From: Calycina herbarum
Lineage: Eukaryota; Ascomycota; Leotiomycetes; Helotiales; Pezizellaceae
Direction of reading: 5' to 3'
Length of the DNA stretch: 64,000 bases
NCBI GenBank assembly: GCA_001414485.1
Contig: LLEY01000083.1
Span: 211,093-275,092, forward strand
The notes under the pieces were generated by a model, which saw nothing but the letters and a program-made list of their open reading frames with translations, ran no database searches and was not told the origin of the DNA. A program made the position numbers and the translations under genes. Of the stretch, positions 34,641-45,576 are shown one piece after another (position 1 is the stretch's first letter; each line of letters begins with the position of its first letter).

Positions 34641-35891
34641 TCAATAATCAAGACCAGAACTTTTACCCTGGTCTTCTCCTTGAGGAGGGTCACTCATAGG
34701 TGTATCAACACCCGCAGCAGGTTGTGCACCCCAACTCCAAGGCAACCAACTTCCACTACTAGCCGCTCTCCTCTTTTGCGATTCAAAGACCTCGGTACCA
34801 CTCTCAGCATCAATCTTTTCAAAATCGCCCTCGCTCTTTCGGCTGCTTAAACCGCTTGCAGAACTCTTTGGTCGTTCATTGTGTTCTTCCTCGCTACTAG
34901 CACTTCCATCGAAATGCATACTCGGTACATGTCTAGCCCGAACAGGGCTACTTTGAAGTGTATTGGCCTCTTTATCGAGAGCGGAGAGGAGGATGGAAAG
35001 CCTTTCTCGTTGCGCGGCGATGAAGGAGAGTCGTTCTTCGCCTTGGACACTTGGTGGGATTAGTGTTCCCGAATTTGACAGGTCCCGGGTGGAACTAGTG
35101 ATTCCGCCCTCGCGGGAGGTGGCGGCGCTAACTGCTGAGGCTAGGAGGGAGTAAAAATCGGTTGCGGTGTTGCCAGTTCCTGTGTTTGTAGATTGTGCTG
35201 GTCTGGCTGCTGGCAGGTTGAAGCGTGCCATGAGACTCTGTGTGTAGGAGTATGGGGTTGGGGTTGCTGGTGGGGTAGGCTCCCTTGGGGGGAAACCGAG
35301 GACATTTTGTTTTATGAATTCGATGGCTTGTTTGAGGTAGGTGAGACCTGCTGCTTTTGCGCGATCGTGGGCGGAGGAGATGAATTCATCGATGGCGAGT
35401 TCGTTTTCGTAGAGAAAGGGATGGACGTGGGATTGGTATAAAACTCGGGCGCCTTGCGTTTGTGGGAGGATGAGGTAGAGGAGGAAGAACAAACGGAACC
35501 ACGAGTAAAAGGGAACCCTAAGCAAAACATTTATTAGAGACTTGACTTGATTTTTCGGGGTTCGAAAGCTTCCCAAATACATACCAGAAGAGAATAAACC
35601 CGGCCCATGATTCAAAGAGTAGGGCACAAGCCAAAACCACCCAGTACATGAGCCATGGCTTAAGGAGTGCCGGGTCCGCGGTTTTGAGGGCTTTGTAGGA
35701 TGCGAAGACGGGGAAGAGGAAGGTAGGGATAGAACTAAAAGGTTGTTAGCATCTGTAAAGCATTATTGCAGCTTTCCAAGCATAGGTTTGGCGTTTAAAG
35801 AGTGGAGTTTGCAACTCGTGGGGTCAAGAGGGATGATGTATGGCGGGGTAGTGGAAGCTTACGATAAGAGTCTGGCGAATGTATCAAACAT
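34641..35891 (-). CDS. TB2/DP1/HVA22 (REEP/Yop1-like) ER-shaping protein (351 aa)
   Basis: Hairpin membrane protein of the reticulon-like group that curves ER tubules. Exons 35891-35863, 35734-35585 and 35517-34641 join in phase. Residues 1-110 hold the HVA22 domain with two hairpin membrane segments: F-P-V-F-A-S-Y-K-A-L-K then L-M-Y-W-V-V-L-A-C-A-L-L-F-E-S-W, and W-V-P-F-Y-S-W-F-R-L-F-F-L-L-Y-L-I-L-P with the following Q-T-Q-G-A-R-V-L-Y motif. Unlike Yop1 (about 180 aa) it has a C-terminal tail of about 210 residues, Ser-rich and probably disordered, ending in a Trp-containing motif (S-W-L-P-W-S-W-G). Such long-tailed versions are known in filamentous fungi. Confidence 0.92.
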
Positions 35892-36787
35892 GGTCAACTG
35901 TGAAGGTCCAACTCTGGGGAGGCAGATGGTAGGAGAGGTGATTTGTAGGATGGACGGCGCAATTGTCGTCCTCTTGCTATGTAGGTTGAGATGGGCGTTT
36001 GTAGAGTTCAAGAACAAAGACGGTCACCTGCGAGTTAGCGAGTCATTGGTACGTGAGCGTAAGGGAAGGCGAGTGAGGATGGAATGGTGGAGCCTTCGAT
36101 TAGCCGCGGTTCCGTTCCTTATCTGGCTGCCTTATCAAAGCAATTCCGGGGTGTGACAGGGCGGGGCTGCTTCAACGCTAAGGAATTAATGACGATGGCT
36201 GGCTGAATTCAATCTGGGGAAAAAGATCCTTTATTTGAGACTCTAGAATTACTCCGTGGTAGAGTATCAAGTGTATTCGATTTTTAGATGAACTATTCAA
36301 TCAAATATAAACACGGGCTTGAGTTGAAGACTTGAGACCTGGCCTGGGGAACGAGCCGGACTTTGAGCCGCTTGTGGCCATTCAGCCACTTTTAGTGGCT
36401 TGCCTGCATCGCGGGAACATCAGCTGCATTGAACAGCTCACGAGAACCAAGGGACCGACTACGGCGAAGAGATTCGGGGAAGAATATGCGTGGCGGAAGT
36501 CCATTGACACGCTCACTGGACCAAAACCCTCCCAACAAAACTATGAACCCCGGTGTACCTTTCCACGGCGTCAGCCCACTGTGGTGAATCTAGGCGTGCC
36601 GTGAAAAATATATTGAAAGCGGGTGAAATATCAGGTCACCTCTCCACTCGCGCCTTCCCTTCATAGCTCTACATAAGGACTGACACTAGATCCATATATC
36701 AGTCCCTCAAATTCCACCATAACTTACCCTTAACCACCAACCAACCTAAGAATCACAACCCAACATACAAAAATTGAAACAACAATC
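35892..36787. other. Divergent intergenic region, HVA22 / TANGO2 genes
   Basis: About 900 bp of 5' flank for two divergent genes. A 90-codon plus frame at 36332-36604 has no recognised motif and is not called. Confidence 0.45.
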
Positions 36788-37858
36788 ATGTGCATCGTCC
36801 TCATCACCACAGCCCACCCCTCCTACCCCCTCATAATCCTCGACAACCGCGACGAATTCATCCTCCGTCCAACCAGCCGTCCACACTGGTGGACCTCGCA
36901 CCACCAAGAAATCCTCTCCGCCCGCGACCTCCAGCGCGCAGAGCAAGGGACATGGATGGGCATCACGAAAGCCGGGAACTTTGCTGTCTTAACGAATTAC
37001 CGGGAAACGGATACGCACGATGCGGAACATCCTATACAAGGGACGAAGAGTAGAGGAGGAATGGTGACGGCGTGGTTGGAGAGTCCGGAGGATGAGAGTA
37101 CGGAGCATTTTGTTCATCGGATGCTTGATGGCGAGGGGGTGGCGGGGATTGGGGGGTTTTCGCTGCTTTGTGGGAAATTGAGGAGGGAGAGGGGGGGAGA
37201 GGGGGTTGAGCCGTTGGGAATTATTTCGAATCGGTGTGGGAGTTCGGGCGATGTTCCTTGGATTGCCGTGGAGAGGGGGGAGGTTTATGGGCTGAGTAAT
37301 ACTTTATACGACGATCCAGTCTCCTGGCCGAAAGTCGAAATGGGAAAGGAGAAGTTGAGAGGTGTTGTGGAGGAAGCGATTGAGTCCAAATTAGGAGAGG
37401 AAGAACTGGTGGATCGATTATACAAGTTACTCGACACCGATACCCTACCCAAAAACGAAGGCCAGGAGTTCGAGGAATATATATACCAACTACGAAAATC
37501 CATATTCATCCCCGCGATTGGGAGTGAAGCCCCAGGACCAACACCCAAAGCCGATGCTATCGCAAGCGCCAACCCCGAAATAGCAACTGGCAGTGCAGAA
37601 AAAATAATTGCAGAATTCAGATCCACCGAAGTACCTACCCCCACAGCAGCACCAATGACAGGCATCTACGGCACCCAACGACAGACGATTATCCTCGTGG
37701 ACTGGGAAGGCAATGTATCTTTCCGGGAACGTGCGTTGTGGGATGAGCAGGGAAATGCGATACCGAGAGGTGAGGGGGATATGAAATTTGACTTCAAGAT
37801 TGAGGGGTGGAATGGAGAAAGTAAGGGGAATGAAGTACACCCCCACGCTGTATTATGA
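36788..37858 (+). CDS. TANGO2/NRDE-family protein (356 aa, intronless)
   Basis: NRDE family protein; animal TANGO2 affects Golgi/ER organisation and heme or lipid handling, and the biochemical role is unsettled. The N-terminus M-C-I-V-L-I-T-T places a Cys at position 2, and the name-giving N-R-D-E is at residues 20-23, followed by R-P-T and H-W-W. Other conserved pieces are G-T-W-M-G-I, F-A-V-L-T-N-Y-R, S-R-G and G-L-S-N-T. It is longer than animal TANGO2 (about 276 aa) because of inserted Glu/Gly-rich and Ala/Pro-rich loops. It is the only intact, recognised intronless gene in the window. The start is fixed by the family N-terminus. Confidence 0.93.
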   Translation: MCIVLITTAHPSYPLIILDNRDEFILRPTSRPHWWTSHHQEILSARDLQRAEQGTWMGITKAGNFAVLTNYRETDTHDAEHPIQGTKSRGGMVTAWLESPEDESTEHFVHRMLDGEGVAGIGGFSLLCGKLRRERGGEGVEPLGIISNRCGSSGDVPWIAVERGEVYGLSNTLYDDPVSWPKVEMGKEKLRGVVEEAIESKLGEEELVDRLYKLLDTDTLPKNEGQEFEEYIYQLRKSIFIPAIGSEAPGPTPKADAIASANPEIATGSAEKIIAEFRSTEVPTPTAAPMTGIYGTQRQTIILVDWEGNVSFRERALWDEQGNAIPRGEGDMKFDFKIEGWNGESKGNEVHPHAVL

Positions 37859-38119
37859 AAGGCTGATAAAAAATCGTTATAGAAAATGGATAGGCAGTCT
37901 GGGTATGATGGCGTTAGGTAGATTTGAATAAAAGTGAAGATTCCCCTTATCCCCTTTCCTTTTAATTTGTGCTGTAGTTGCAACTCCAAAGTTTTGGGTG
38001 TTGAAGTAATTGCCAATAGTGATTTGGATAGCTTTATGTGTATGATTGTCCTGGTTGTGAAAACCTGTGACAGTTGTGATGATAAATATTCATACTTCTT
38101 TGTTGTTGTAGTCCAAACT
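37859..38119. other. 3' flank of the TANGO2 gene
   Basis: Noncoding; leads directly into the degenerate repeat block. Confidence 0.4.
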
Positions 38120-38700
38120 GATTTCATCTGATGGTGACCATACCAATCAAGTCCAACAAGCACTAAATTCCATTGTAAGAAAAGTAGTCATGGCAAATTT
38201 CATCAAGCATTATTTGACCATGCTCTGATCTTCATTCCTGGAGTAAGACCTTGCTGATTTCATCACATGGTATCCATACCGAATTGAGTCTAAGATTCCA
38301 TTACCATATGAGCAGTCATGTTAAATTGATGAAGCGTCGTCTTTGCCATCGTCTGATATTCAATCATGGAATTACAGTCTCATAGTTGTTTGGTGCATCA
38401 TCATCTTCTCATCATCATTCACGTAATTTTTGATCCCCTTGTTGTTTGGTGGAAAATCGTCTTTGTCTAATCTTCATTTATGGAAATTTAATCTCTTGTC
38501 TAGTTTGTGAAATATCGTCTTATCTTTATTCATGGAATTATGATCTATCCTACTTTTTTGATGAAACATTTTAGTTGCCATGGTTTGATCTTCATTCATG
38601 CTATTAGATGGTAGTGCCTGTACCAAATAAAGTCTAGAACTAGCAAGTTTGATAAAGTATTGTTTGATATTCATTCATGAAATTATGCTTCTCTACTTGT
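38120..38700. repeat. Degenerate repeats built on GATCTTCATTCATGGAATTA
   Basis: Variants of GATCTTCATTCATGGAATTATGATC recur near 38228, 38350, 38469, 38520, 38588 and 38667. A second motif, TGGT-A-CCATACC-AATTGAGTCTA, recurs near 38132, 38267 and 38610. The pattern is a decayed higher-order tandem array with periods of roughly 50 to 130 bp. No coding frame is supported. Confidence 0.65.
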
Positions 38701-38759
38701 TTGGAAGAATTAAAAGAAATGGCTTTACTTATAAGTTGTATATGGGAATTAGAGCTGCT

Positions 38760-39900
38760 TTTTTTGCTTTATGTTTTGCAAGTTCTGTTAGAAGACTTGA
38801 TTGTTTAGTATCTAATTGAATATTTCTTTTATGTGAATGGAGTTAGGAGATGTAATTTTTATTTGTGATCTCTTGGTTACTTGGAAGAATAGAAAGAGAT
38901 AGCTCTTCTTACGAGTTTCCTTAGAGCAAAGTAAATTAGTTTTTCTCTTATATATCTAGTAAGTTTATTTAGAGAACTTGATTATTTATACTTAGGTGAA
39001 CATTCCTTCTGTATAGATATAGTTATAAGTTATCAAGAGATATAACCTTCATTTATAGAACTTTCATTTTCTAATTATTTAGGAAAATCAAAAGAAAAAC
39101 TTTAACTTCTATCTTACGTTGAGATAGATGCGGACCTTCTTATTTTTTCGATGTTTAGTAAGTTCTTTTAAAGTACTTTAGTATTTATATTTAATTAAAT
39201 ATTTCTTTTAAATAAACAAACTTAAGAAGTTTAGAAGAGAAGAACTGTCTTTATTATTATCTAATATATATTTATAGAAGAATAATATTCTATTTATTTA
39301 GAAGAATTAAAAAGAATAGCTTTACTTCCGCCTTATAGTAAGATAAAAGTGGAGCTTCTTGTTTTCTTAATGTCTAGTAAGTTCTCTTAGAGAACTTGAT
39401 TATCTGGTCTAAGCTGAACATTTTTTTATATATAAATGAAGTTACAACGTTTATAAAAGAAAAATAGAGCTATTGTTTTCCTTGATGTCTAGTAATTTCA
39501 TTTGAAGAACCTGTTTGTTTCGTCAGAATCAAACACTCTTTTTATCTGAATAAAGCTGCGATGTTTAGTAAGTTCTCTATTTTTCTCATGTTTAGTAACT
39601 TCAATTAAAGAGCTTGATTATTTCGTCTGAACCAAGCACTGTTTTTGTGCAAATGAAGTTGCGATGTTTATAAAAGAAAAATAGAGTTTTTGTTTTTCTT
39701 CGTGTTTAGTAAACTTATTTGGAAAGCTTGATTATTTAGTACCTTTTTGAATAATTGTTTGGTTTGTATGTAGTTGCGAGGATTGAAAGAAAATAAGTAA
39801 AGTTTCTATCTCCTTGATGTCTGTTAAGTTCTTTGAGAGAACTTGATTTTTCCTATCTGATCAAACAACTCTCTGGTTTGAATGTATTTACGAGACATGA
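38760..39900. repeat. Degenerate tandem array with palindromic core AAGTTCTCTTAGAGAACTT
   Basis: A unit of the form TAGTAAGTTCTCTTAGAGAACTTGATTATTT recurs near 38777, 38955, 39151, 39371, 39486, 39561-39588, 39701 and 39813. Each is followed by GAACA-type and ATGAAGTTGCGATGTTTATAAAAGAAAAATAGAGC-type sequence, giving periods of about 90 to 220 bp. The core at 39378 is almost a perfect palindrome; others are imperfect versions of it. The array is very AT-rich and noncoding. It may be a dead satellite or the remains of a repeat-rich transposon. Confidence 0.7.
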
Positions 39901-40142
39901 TGTATTACGACTTTCCTTGTCAAGCTATCTAGTCATGAAAATTGCTGAGTCATGCATTGCTGAGAAATCCCCCCTGATGGGAATGTTCTGCCAAGTCGGC
40001 TAATTCTAAACACCAAAACACCACATCTAACAACCTAGAAACTCAAAGGCTGCACTCTGAACTCATTCAGAATGAAAGCACGAATTTCCTGTCCATTTTG
40101 CCATTTTCCAGAGGTGCAAACCTGGAAGCTCAGGCAGGCCTT

Positions 40143-40198
40143 TGTCGACTAAGCAATGTCGACTAAGCAATGTCGACTAAGCAATGTCGACTAAGCAA
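40143..40198. repeat. 14-bp perfect tandem repeat, four copies
   Basis: TGTCGACTAAGCAA is repeated four times without error at 40143-40156, 40157-40170, 40171-40184 and 40185-40198. Each contains the palindrome GTCGAC. The repeat ends 8 bp before the first ATG of the next gene and so probably lies in its promoter or 5' leader. The perfect copies show it is young or homogenised, unlike the decayed arrays beside it. Confidence 0.9.
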
Positions 40199-40206
40199 CG
40201 CGCTCA

Positions 40207-42004
40207 ATGTTTCCCCCTCTTTCAGTACGCGAAGCCAGCCTTATTCCATCCCTTCAACCCATCAAACAATATTGCCTCTCTTTGCTCTTCGCCATGGTGA
40301 TGATCATTTACATGGTGGTGGAGCCAAAACCACCAAAACCAAAGAAGGAGAAGGCCTTTCCTCGCAGTGTCTCGCTCCCAGACCTGCCCAGAAATGGCCG
40401 CCAAGCACCACTTGCGGTAATAAAGAGGCCCTATATTGGGCAGGAGATTTGGGACCAGCGGCGAAGCAACAACATGGTGGGGGACAGAGATGTCCTTGAC
40501 TATCATATGGCCGTGAAGGAGATCACGTTGGGGTGGAGATTCAACACCTTGCACAAGGTGGTTGAGTGGAAGGTGGAGGAGGAAGAAGAAAAGGAGGAGG
40601 AAGAAGAAAAGGAGGATGATGATGATTGGGAGGTGGAGGAACAGGTGGTGGAGGAGGGGGCAGGCGCGACCCCAACCAAAAAGCCCAAAAAGGTAAATTA
40701 GCCGAACTCTGCGTCCTCCCATCCATTCGCGCTTTCCGTCCTTTCTCTCACTTGAAGACTAACAACAACATCACAGGTCAGATTCGCAGAGCCCATTGAG
40801 ATGCCTTCAACACCAGTCCCATGGGGACGAAGACGTCGCAGCACCTTGGTCAATTCCTTCTCCACTGACCAGTTGAAGTCACCACCATTGCTCAGAAACA
40901 GCCCATCGCACCAATGCATGGGTATGCCACCACCTCAATCACGCATCCCAACTCCGACAGAAGTGAAGGGTAGAGCTCGGGCACTTAGATACGTTCAATC
41001 TGACAAGAAGGAGGTGAGTGGACCTTTCTCTGAGCTTCCAAGACTTAAATTCAAAGGTGAATGAGCTGACAATTTCCCAGAACGCGCCTCAGAAGCCTAC
41101 ACGTCTCATGGGTCCAATTTCACCAGCTCGTAACCAGAATCAACCTGGCCAGGGCCTCTCCAAGTCGCGTACTATGGGCGTGCTTTCTAGCATCACCTCC
41201 AGCTTTTCACGTTCCAACCTACACATGAGCCACAATGGTACCAATCGCCAATCCTCATCTTCCTCCTTCGCTGGATCGCGCCTTGATCTATCCAAGAGCA
41301 GATCATCTGTTCACCTTCGAAGCACCGCACCCGCAACCACCGAAGTCTCCAATATCACTGCTGCCGCTGCGCCCACAACTTCCCTCCACTCCCACTCCCA
41401 CTCTCGAAGCTCATCTGCCACTGTCATGTTTACGGAGGAAGAAAAGGTGAAGCTCATCCACGAGGCTCAACCAAATTCATACTGGTGCGGTCGTCTAAGC
41501 TCTCTCTACACCCAGTACAGCAACGAGATGCTAGCAGCAATCGCCGAAGACCCCGAGAATCTCTCAAAGTACACTGCTCCCACACCCCTTGGTTTCGTTC
41601 CTCCCCGCCTCTCCAAAGACAAGGATAAGGAGAAGAACAAAGATGGTCAACCAAAGCTAAACAATGATCCCCTTGATAGCGAACGACTCGCAAGCTCCAT
41701 GTTCCTTGCCTCGGCTTCCGATGAACGATACCGCCGTGCCTTTGCGACCTTGAGATCCTATTGCCCGACTGCTGAGGCGAAGAAGAGTCTTTGGGACTTT
41801 CAACAACAGTATGCTAGGAACCAACGAAATGAACGATTCTTACCTGCTGGAGGACATATGACGGATGCTTGGTATACGAAGCTTACGAAGGGCGCCAAAG
41901 ATGACACCAAGTCGGAACGAGGTACTAGTTTGGGCATGGGTCGACGAACCGGACTTAGCAGATTTGGTCGAAGCCGAAACGATTTATCTAATTCTCACCG
42001 TTGA
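40207..42004 (+). CDS. Conserved fungal protein of unknown function (548 aa)
   Basis: Exons 40207-40692, 40777-41013 and 41081-42004 join in phase with GTAAAT/GTGAGT donors and CACAG/CCCAG acceptors. I do not recognise a named domain. The N-terminal third carries basic Lys/Pro-rich and then long Glu/Lys/Asp-rich stretches; the middle is Ser-rich (H-S-H-S-H-S-R-S-S-S) and probably disordered. A compact C-terminal region (Y-W-C-G-R-L-S-S-L-Y-T-Q-Y ... L-R-S-Y-C-P-T-A-E-A-K-K-S-L-W-D-F-Q-Q-Q-Y-A) looks like a folded helical domain of a fungal-specific family. A downstream in-frame ATG at 40294 is an alternative start, and the true one is uncertain because of the repeat just upstream. Confidence 0.72.
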
Positions 42005-44389
42005 AGTGATGTCGAGTATTCGCATTGAGAGCATATGGACACATGGGATTACAAAGATGGAAATAACACTGCAAATGCTATGGATTCTTGTCAAAGATTT
42101 CTTCGATCGACTTGGAGTTGCATTCGAAACCAATTGGCTCTGCAACGTCTCTCACAACAAACAAATTTATATGGATATCATTCTGGGGTGCTGGCGTGCA
42201 CTTCCCCTCTTCGCCTGCCGCAGACCTAGATATAATTTCTGTCGGATAACGATGGGCCTTTTTCTGATACGCGTTTTGGTGTATTATATGCGGTTTTTCC
42301 ATCGGGGAGTTTTCGTTTTTGTTCTTTTGAAGGGAATACCCAGGAGTTGCCGCCGTCGATACTTCGTGAGGAAAAAATCATTATCTCTTTGCCTTCTTTT
42401 TTGATTCGTTTCCGCCGGAGTTTTTTGTTTTCTTGTCATAATACGTATCGATGGATGGATGAATAATAAATGGATGGATGGGTACACTTTTACTGGGATG
42501 CTAGGCAGTATTTCGAACCCTTTAGTGGAGGGGAAGGGGAGAAGTTGACTTAATATGAGAATTGCTAAATTGTGGAATTGATGAATAGAGAAATGAGAAT
42601 TGAGAAGTTTTCTATTTGATTTTTAGTGCGTGAGTGGGTTGAAAGTGAGGGTGAGTCTTTCGCGTTTTTGGTGTCGATGTGCCAAGGTTGGTTTAGCGAT
42701 AAGTACCACTGTAAAGGTACACTTGCGACTTTGGGGGTCTTCAGGCCGGCACTTCTGGTTAACAGACCATCGAGAAATACCTGTAAATCTTTAGAGTGAT
42801 AGCTAGGAGTACCAGGCTGATCATGGCGGTACTAGTTTATGGGAAATTGAAGCGATCGTTGTATCTGTTGGGGACTGGAGAAGTGCGAAGGGATGCATAG
42901 ATGGAACGAAAGTTAAGAAACATTCAGATTTTGCCGTCCATGCCACACCCTTCTCACTCGCCAGAAATGGGCTATGTGGAGCTCTGCCATTCTCTTTTTC
43001 CTTCTCTCGATCCCCAGGGTTCTAGATGGAGCGGTGAGGTTCTCTCTGAGATGGGATTGGGTTTGTTATGTGGGAGTTTTTTTTCACACACGGAGATGAT
43101 AAATAGGAAATTTAATAATGGTGGCTATACATCGTGGAGTCTCTGAGATAGGAGGGTGGCTTTTTGGTTTGGTTATTGGGTGTGGGGGGACTGAAATGGA
43201 GTTGTTGCTGTCGATTTCGGAAGCTTTGTCGATCTTTTGGGATGTTGTTGAATTGTTGTGATACTTTCATCAACAGTGCTGGTTTGGATGTGTTTTGATG
43301 GTGTAGGGGTTAAGGTCTTGGTGTCTCGAGCAAAGACGAGTTAGGTAGTACGGTGTCATCCTCAAATTTAACCTTGGTGAGAGTCTTGCTCCAGACCATC
43401 AACTCCTTTGATGTCCCAGTCATGAGGCGTCTATGCGAGACAAAATCTCAATCGATGCTGTCAATTTTAAACATGTCATGATGACCTGTCACGGGGGTTG
43501 GAATTCTTGAAAATTCTAATGGGTTTATATTGCTGAGGTATCTCCTCCCTTTTTGAAGCCTTCATAATTATCGGTAGTAAACGCCTTATTCTTGAAATAC
43601 TCGTTAGAAGCGGAAGCCTCCTCTCACTGTTCTCCGAAGCTTGGGAGAAGATTCCAAGGGCAAAAGTTTCCTAAAGCTAGGTTCTAGACTCTATAAATAA
43701 AAGGAAACGGGGTTTTGAGCGTTCAGTCCTGGAGTTGGTGCGTCGGAGTATTGATGACTTCTGAGAAAAGAATCTTTTGAGAATTTGGGAAGTTGTGGCC
43801 AAGGAGAGAGGACGAAGGAGGAATGTAGGTGATGTTAGTTCAAAGGGTGTTTTTTTTGGTCTCAGGTTTTGAGTGGAGGAATTGAACTGAAGTTTTTAGT
43901 GTCGATTTTGGGAGTGATGTCGTTTAGTTGTGATACTTTGTTTAAACAGAGTGCTTGGATGGGATTGTATTGTAATCTTATATTTACGGGACAGAAATTG
44001 TTAGTTACTGAAATATCAAAGGAGATACCAGATGGAGTAATTAGCGTCGTGGGTTTCCATGGCCAACCATGGCCCAACCAGGACAATGTTTGTGTATTCT
44101 GCTTCGGACTTGCAGTTGTTTTCGACACCTTTAAAGAGCTTCGAAGGGAGAGTTTGAGCTGGTGGGGAGTGAGTGCTTTGAGTATACGAGAAAATGGCCG
44201 TCGGCTAATTCTTTCTTTTCTTTTTGGACTTTACTTCCAGTTCGGGCTGTGGGAGGATACCTCTCTGATGTACGTAGGTTTACGGCGACATTCTCGAGAT
44301 GAAGCACGTCAGTTATGTTAGATTCAGCATTTATTCCTCAATACAGATATCTAGCCATCTCTACTACAAACCCCTCCTACCTCTGCTAG
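42005..44389. other. Gene-free region of about 2.4 kb
   Basis: Contains the 3' flank of the preceding gene and a GATG/GATGGATG microsatellite around 42449-42481. A 150-codon frame at 43869-44321 starts at a non-ATG codon and shows no motif, so it is not called. Nothing else is supported. Confidence 0.5.
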
Positions 44390-45422
44390 CTATCTGAAGA
44401 CAAATTTTGGCTGCTCGAAGATTTCCGGTGTAATGTTGTTGAACTTGATAGGAGTGGCTGTCCATTCCGTAACCCTGTCCGTATCGATTGTTTCGATATT
44501 AATAGCTGAAGAGTCTGCCTTTGTGGCTTTGGAAGTGTTGAAGAGTCTGTTTGTCGAAAACCTTGCCAAGCTTTTTACCTTGTCTAGGGCAGCAGATCTG
44601 CCCGTGGATAGGCTCGCGAGCTTTCCAAGATAAACCATTTTCTTCTCGTTACTAAAGTAGCTGTGAGGACAAGTAATCTTCTTGACCCTCCTATTCATAT
44701 TCTCAGCATCGGCATCATCCATTGCAGGCCACCAGAAATCCAGGTAGTCAATTTCGGAAGAATGGAGTGCAAAGAGCTGCTGATCAAAATTCGCAACCAT
44801 AACCCATTTTGTCTGCTTTCCCTACTCTTCTCATAGAATCGAGCTACAACAAGAGCTGGGAAGGTTTTCGTTTCCCGGTCAGAGATAGTGAGGTGGATAT
44901 TGAAGAGGAGGTTTATATTAAAGAGGGGTTCGTTATCAAAATTCTCTTCGGCAGCCTTGCAGTTCAAAGACTTGGGGTGAATCTTGCCAAATATCACGTG
45001 GAACTGAGGGAGTTGAGGAGCTGGAGGGCTTTCGTCTTTTAGTCTTTTAGTCTATGCATGCATGGAAGACTTGGTAGAGCAGATTTGAATTTGATAGCTG
45101 GCCCCTCGGAAAATCCGACAGGTCGCCAAAGATAAGCAAATTCAATAGCTCGTCGTAAGTACAAAAGGTTCCCCCAGTTGGGGTTCTTTTGTTCAAGAAT
45201 ATGACTGAGGAGGCGTTGAAAAGTTGGCAAATCAAAGGCTCCGGAAGAGGAACGATATGGAAATTTGGCTCTTAGGATCGTGAGACATCCAGAACAATGT
45301 AACTCTAGAGCTGAGTTAGTACGAGAGGAACGAAGGGAATTAAGGAATATACCATTCGATTCTTCATTTGTAAGATGACATCCAAGCTCATGGCGCTGAA
45401 CGCTAGCCTGTTCAGTCGACAT
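44390..45422 (-). pseudogene. Unrecognised gene, reading frames disrupted
   Basis: Three minus-strand frames look coding in parts but do not join. The first runs from ATG 45422 with a convincing intron (GTATAT donor, CTCGTACTAACTCAG acceptor) and reads E-L-H-C-S-G-C-L-T-I-L-R-A-K-F-P-Y-R. A second frame covers about 45050-44840 (H-V-I-F-G-K-I-H-P-K-S). A third covers about 44815-44390 (W-V-M-V-A-N-F-D-Q-Q-L ... W-W-P-A-M-D-D-A-D). Passing from the second to the third needs a one-base shift near 44820. No family was recognised. It could be a dead accessory gene or an untraced intron structure. Confidence 0.35.
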
Positions 45423-45576
45423 CTTTTCTTCTTAGGAAGGTTGAAGTACAGCAGTTAGAGTTTATGTCATGGATCGTTAACACTTATAAAAATAAGCTAG
45501 TGGGAATGCCAAGAATAAAGTAAGAATGGAGTGTAACTTTGGGCTTAGTGAATAGTACTCCGAATAATTTCGTTCT

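Noticed and set aside
40565..40640. GAGGAAGAAGAA tract as a noncoding microsatellite
   Set aside because: It is inside an open, phase-consistent exon and encodes the Glu/Lys-rich stretch of the 548-aa protein.
43869..44321. 150-codon plus-strand frame with hydrophobic start, possible secreted or membrane protein
   Set aside because: It begins at a non-ATG codon, has no upstream exon and matches no family I know.
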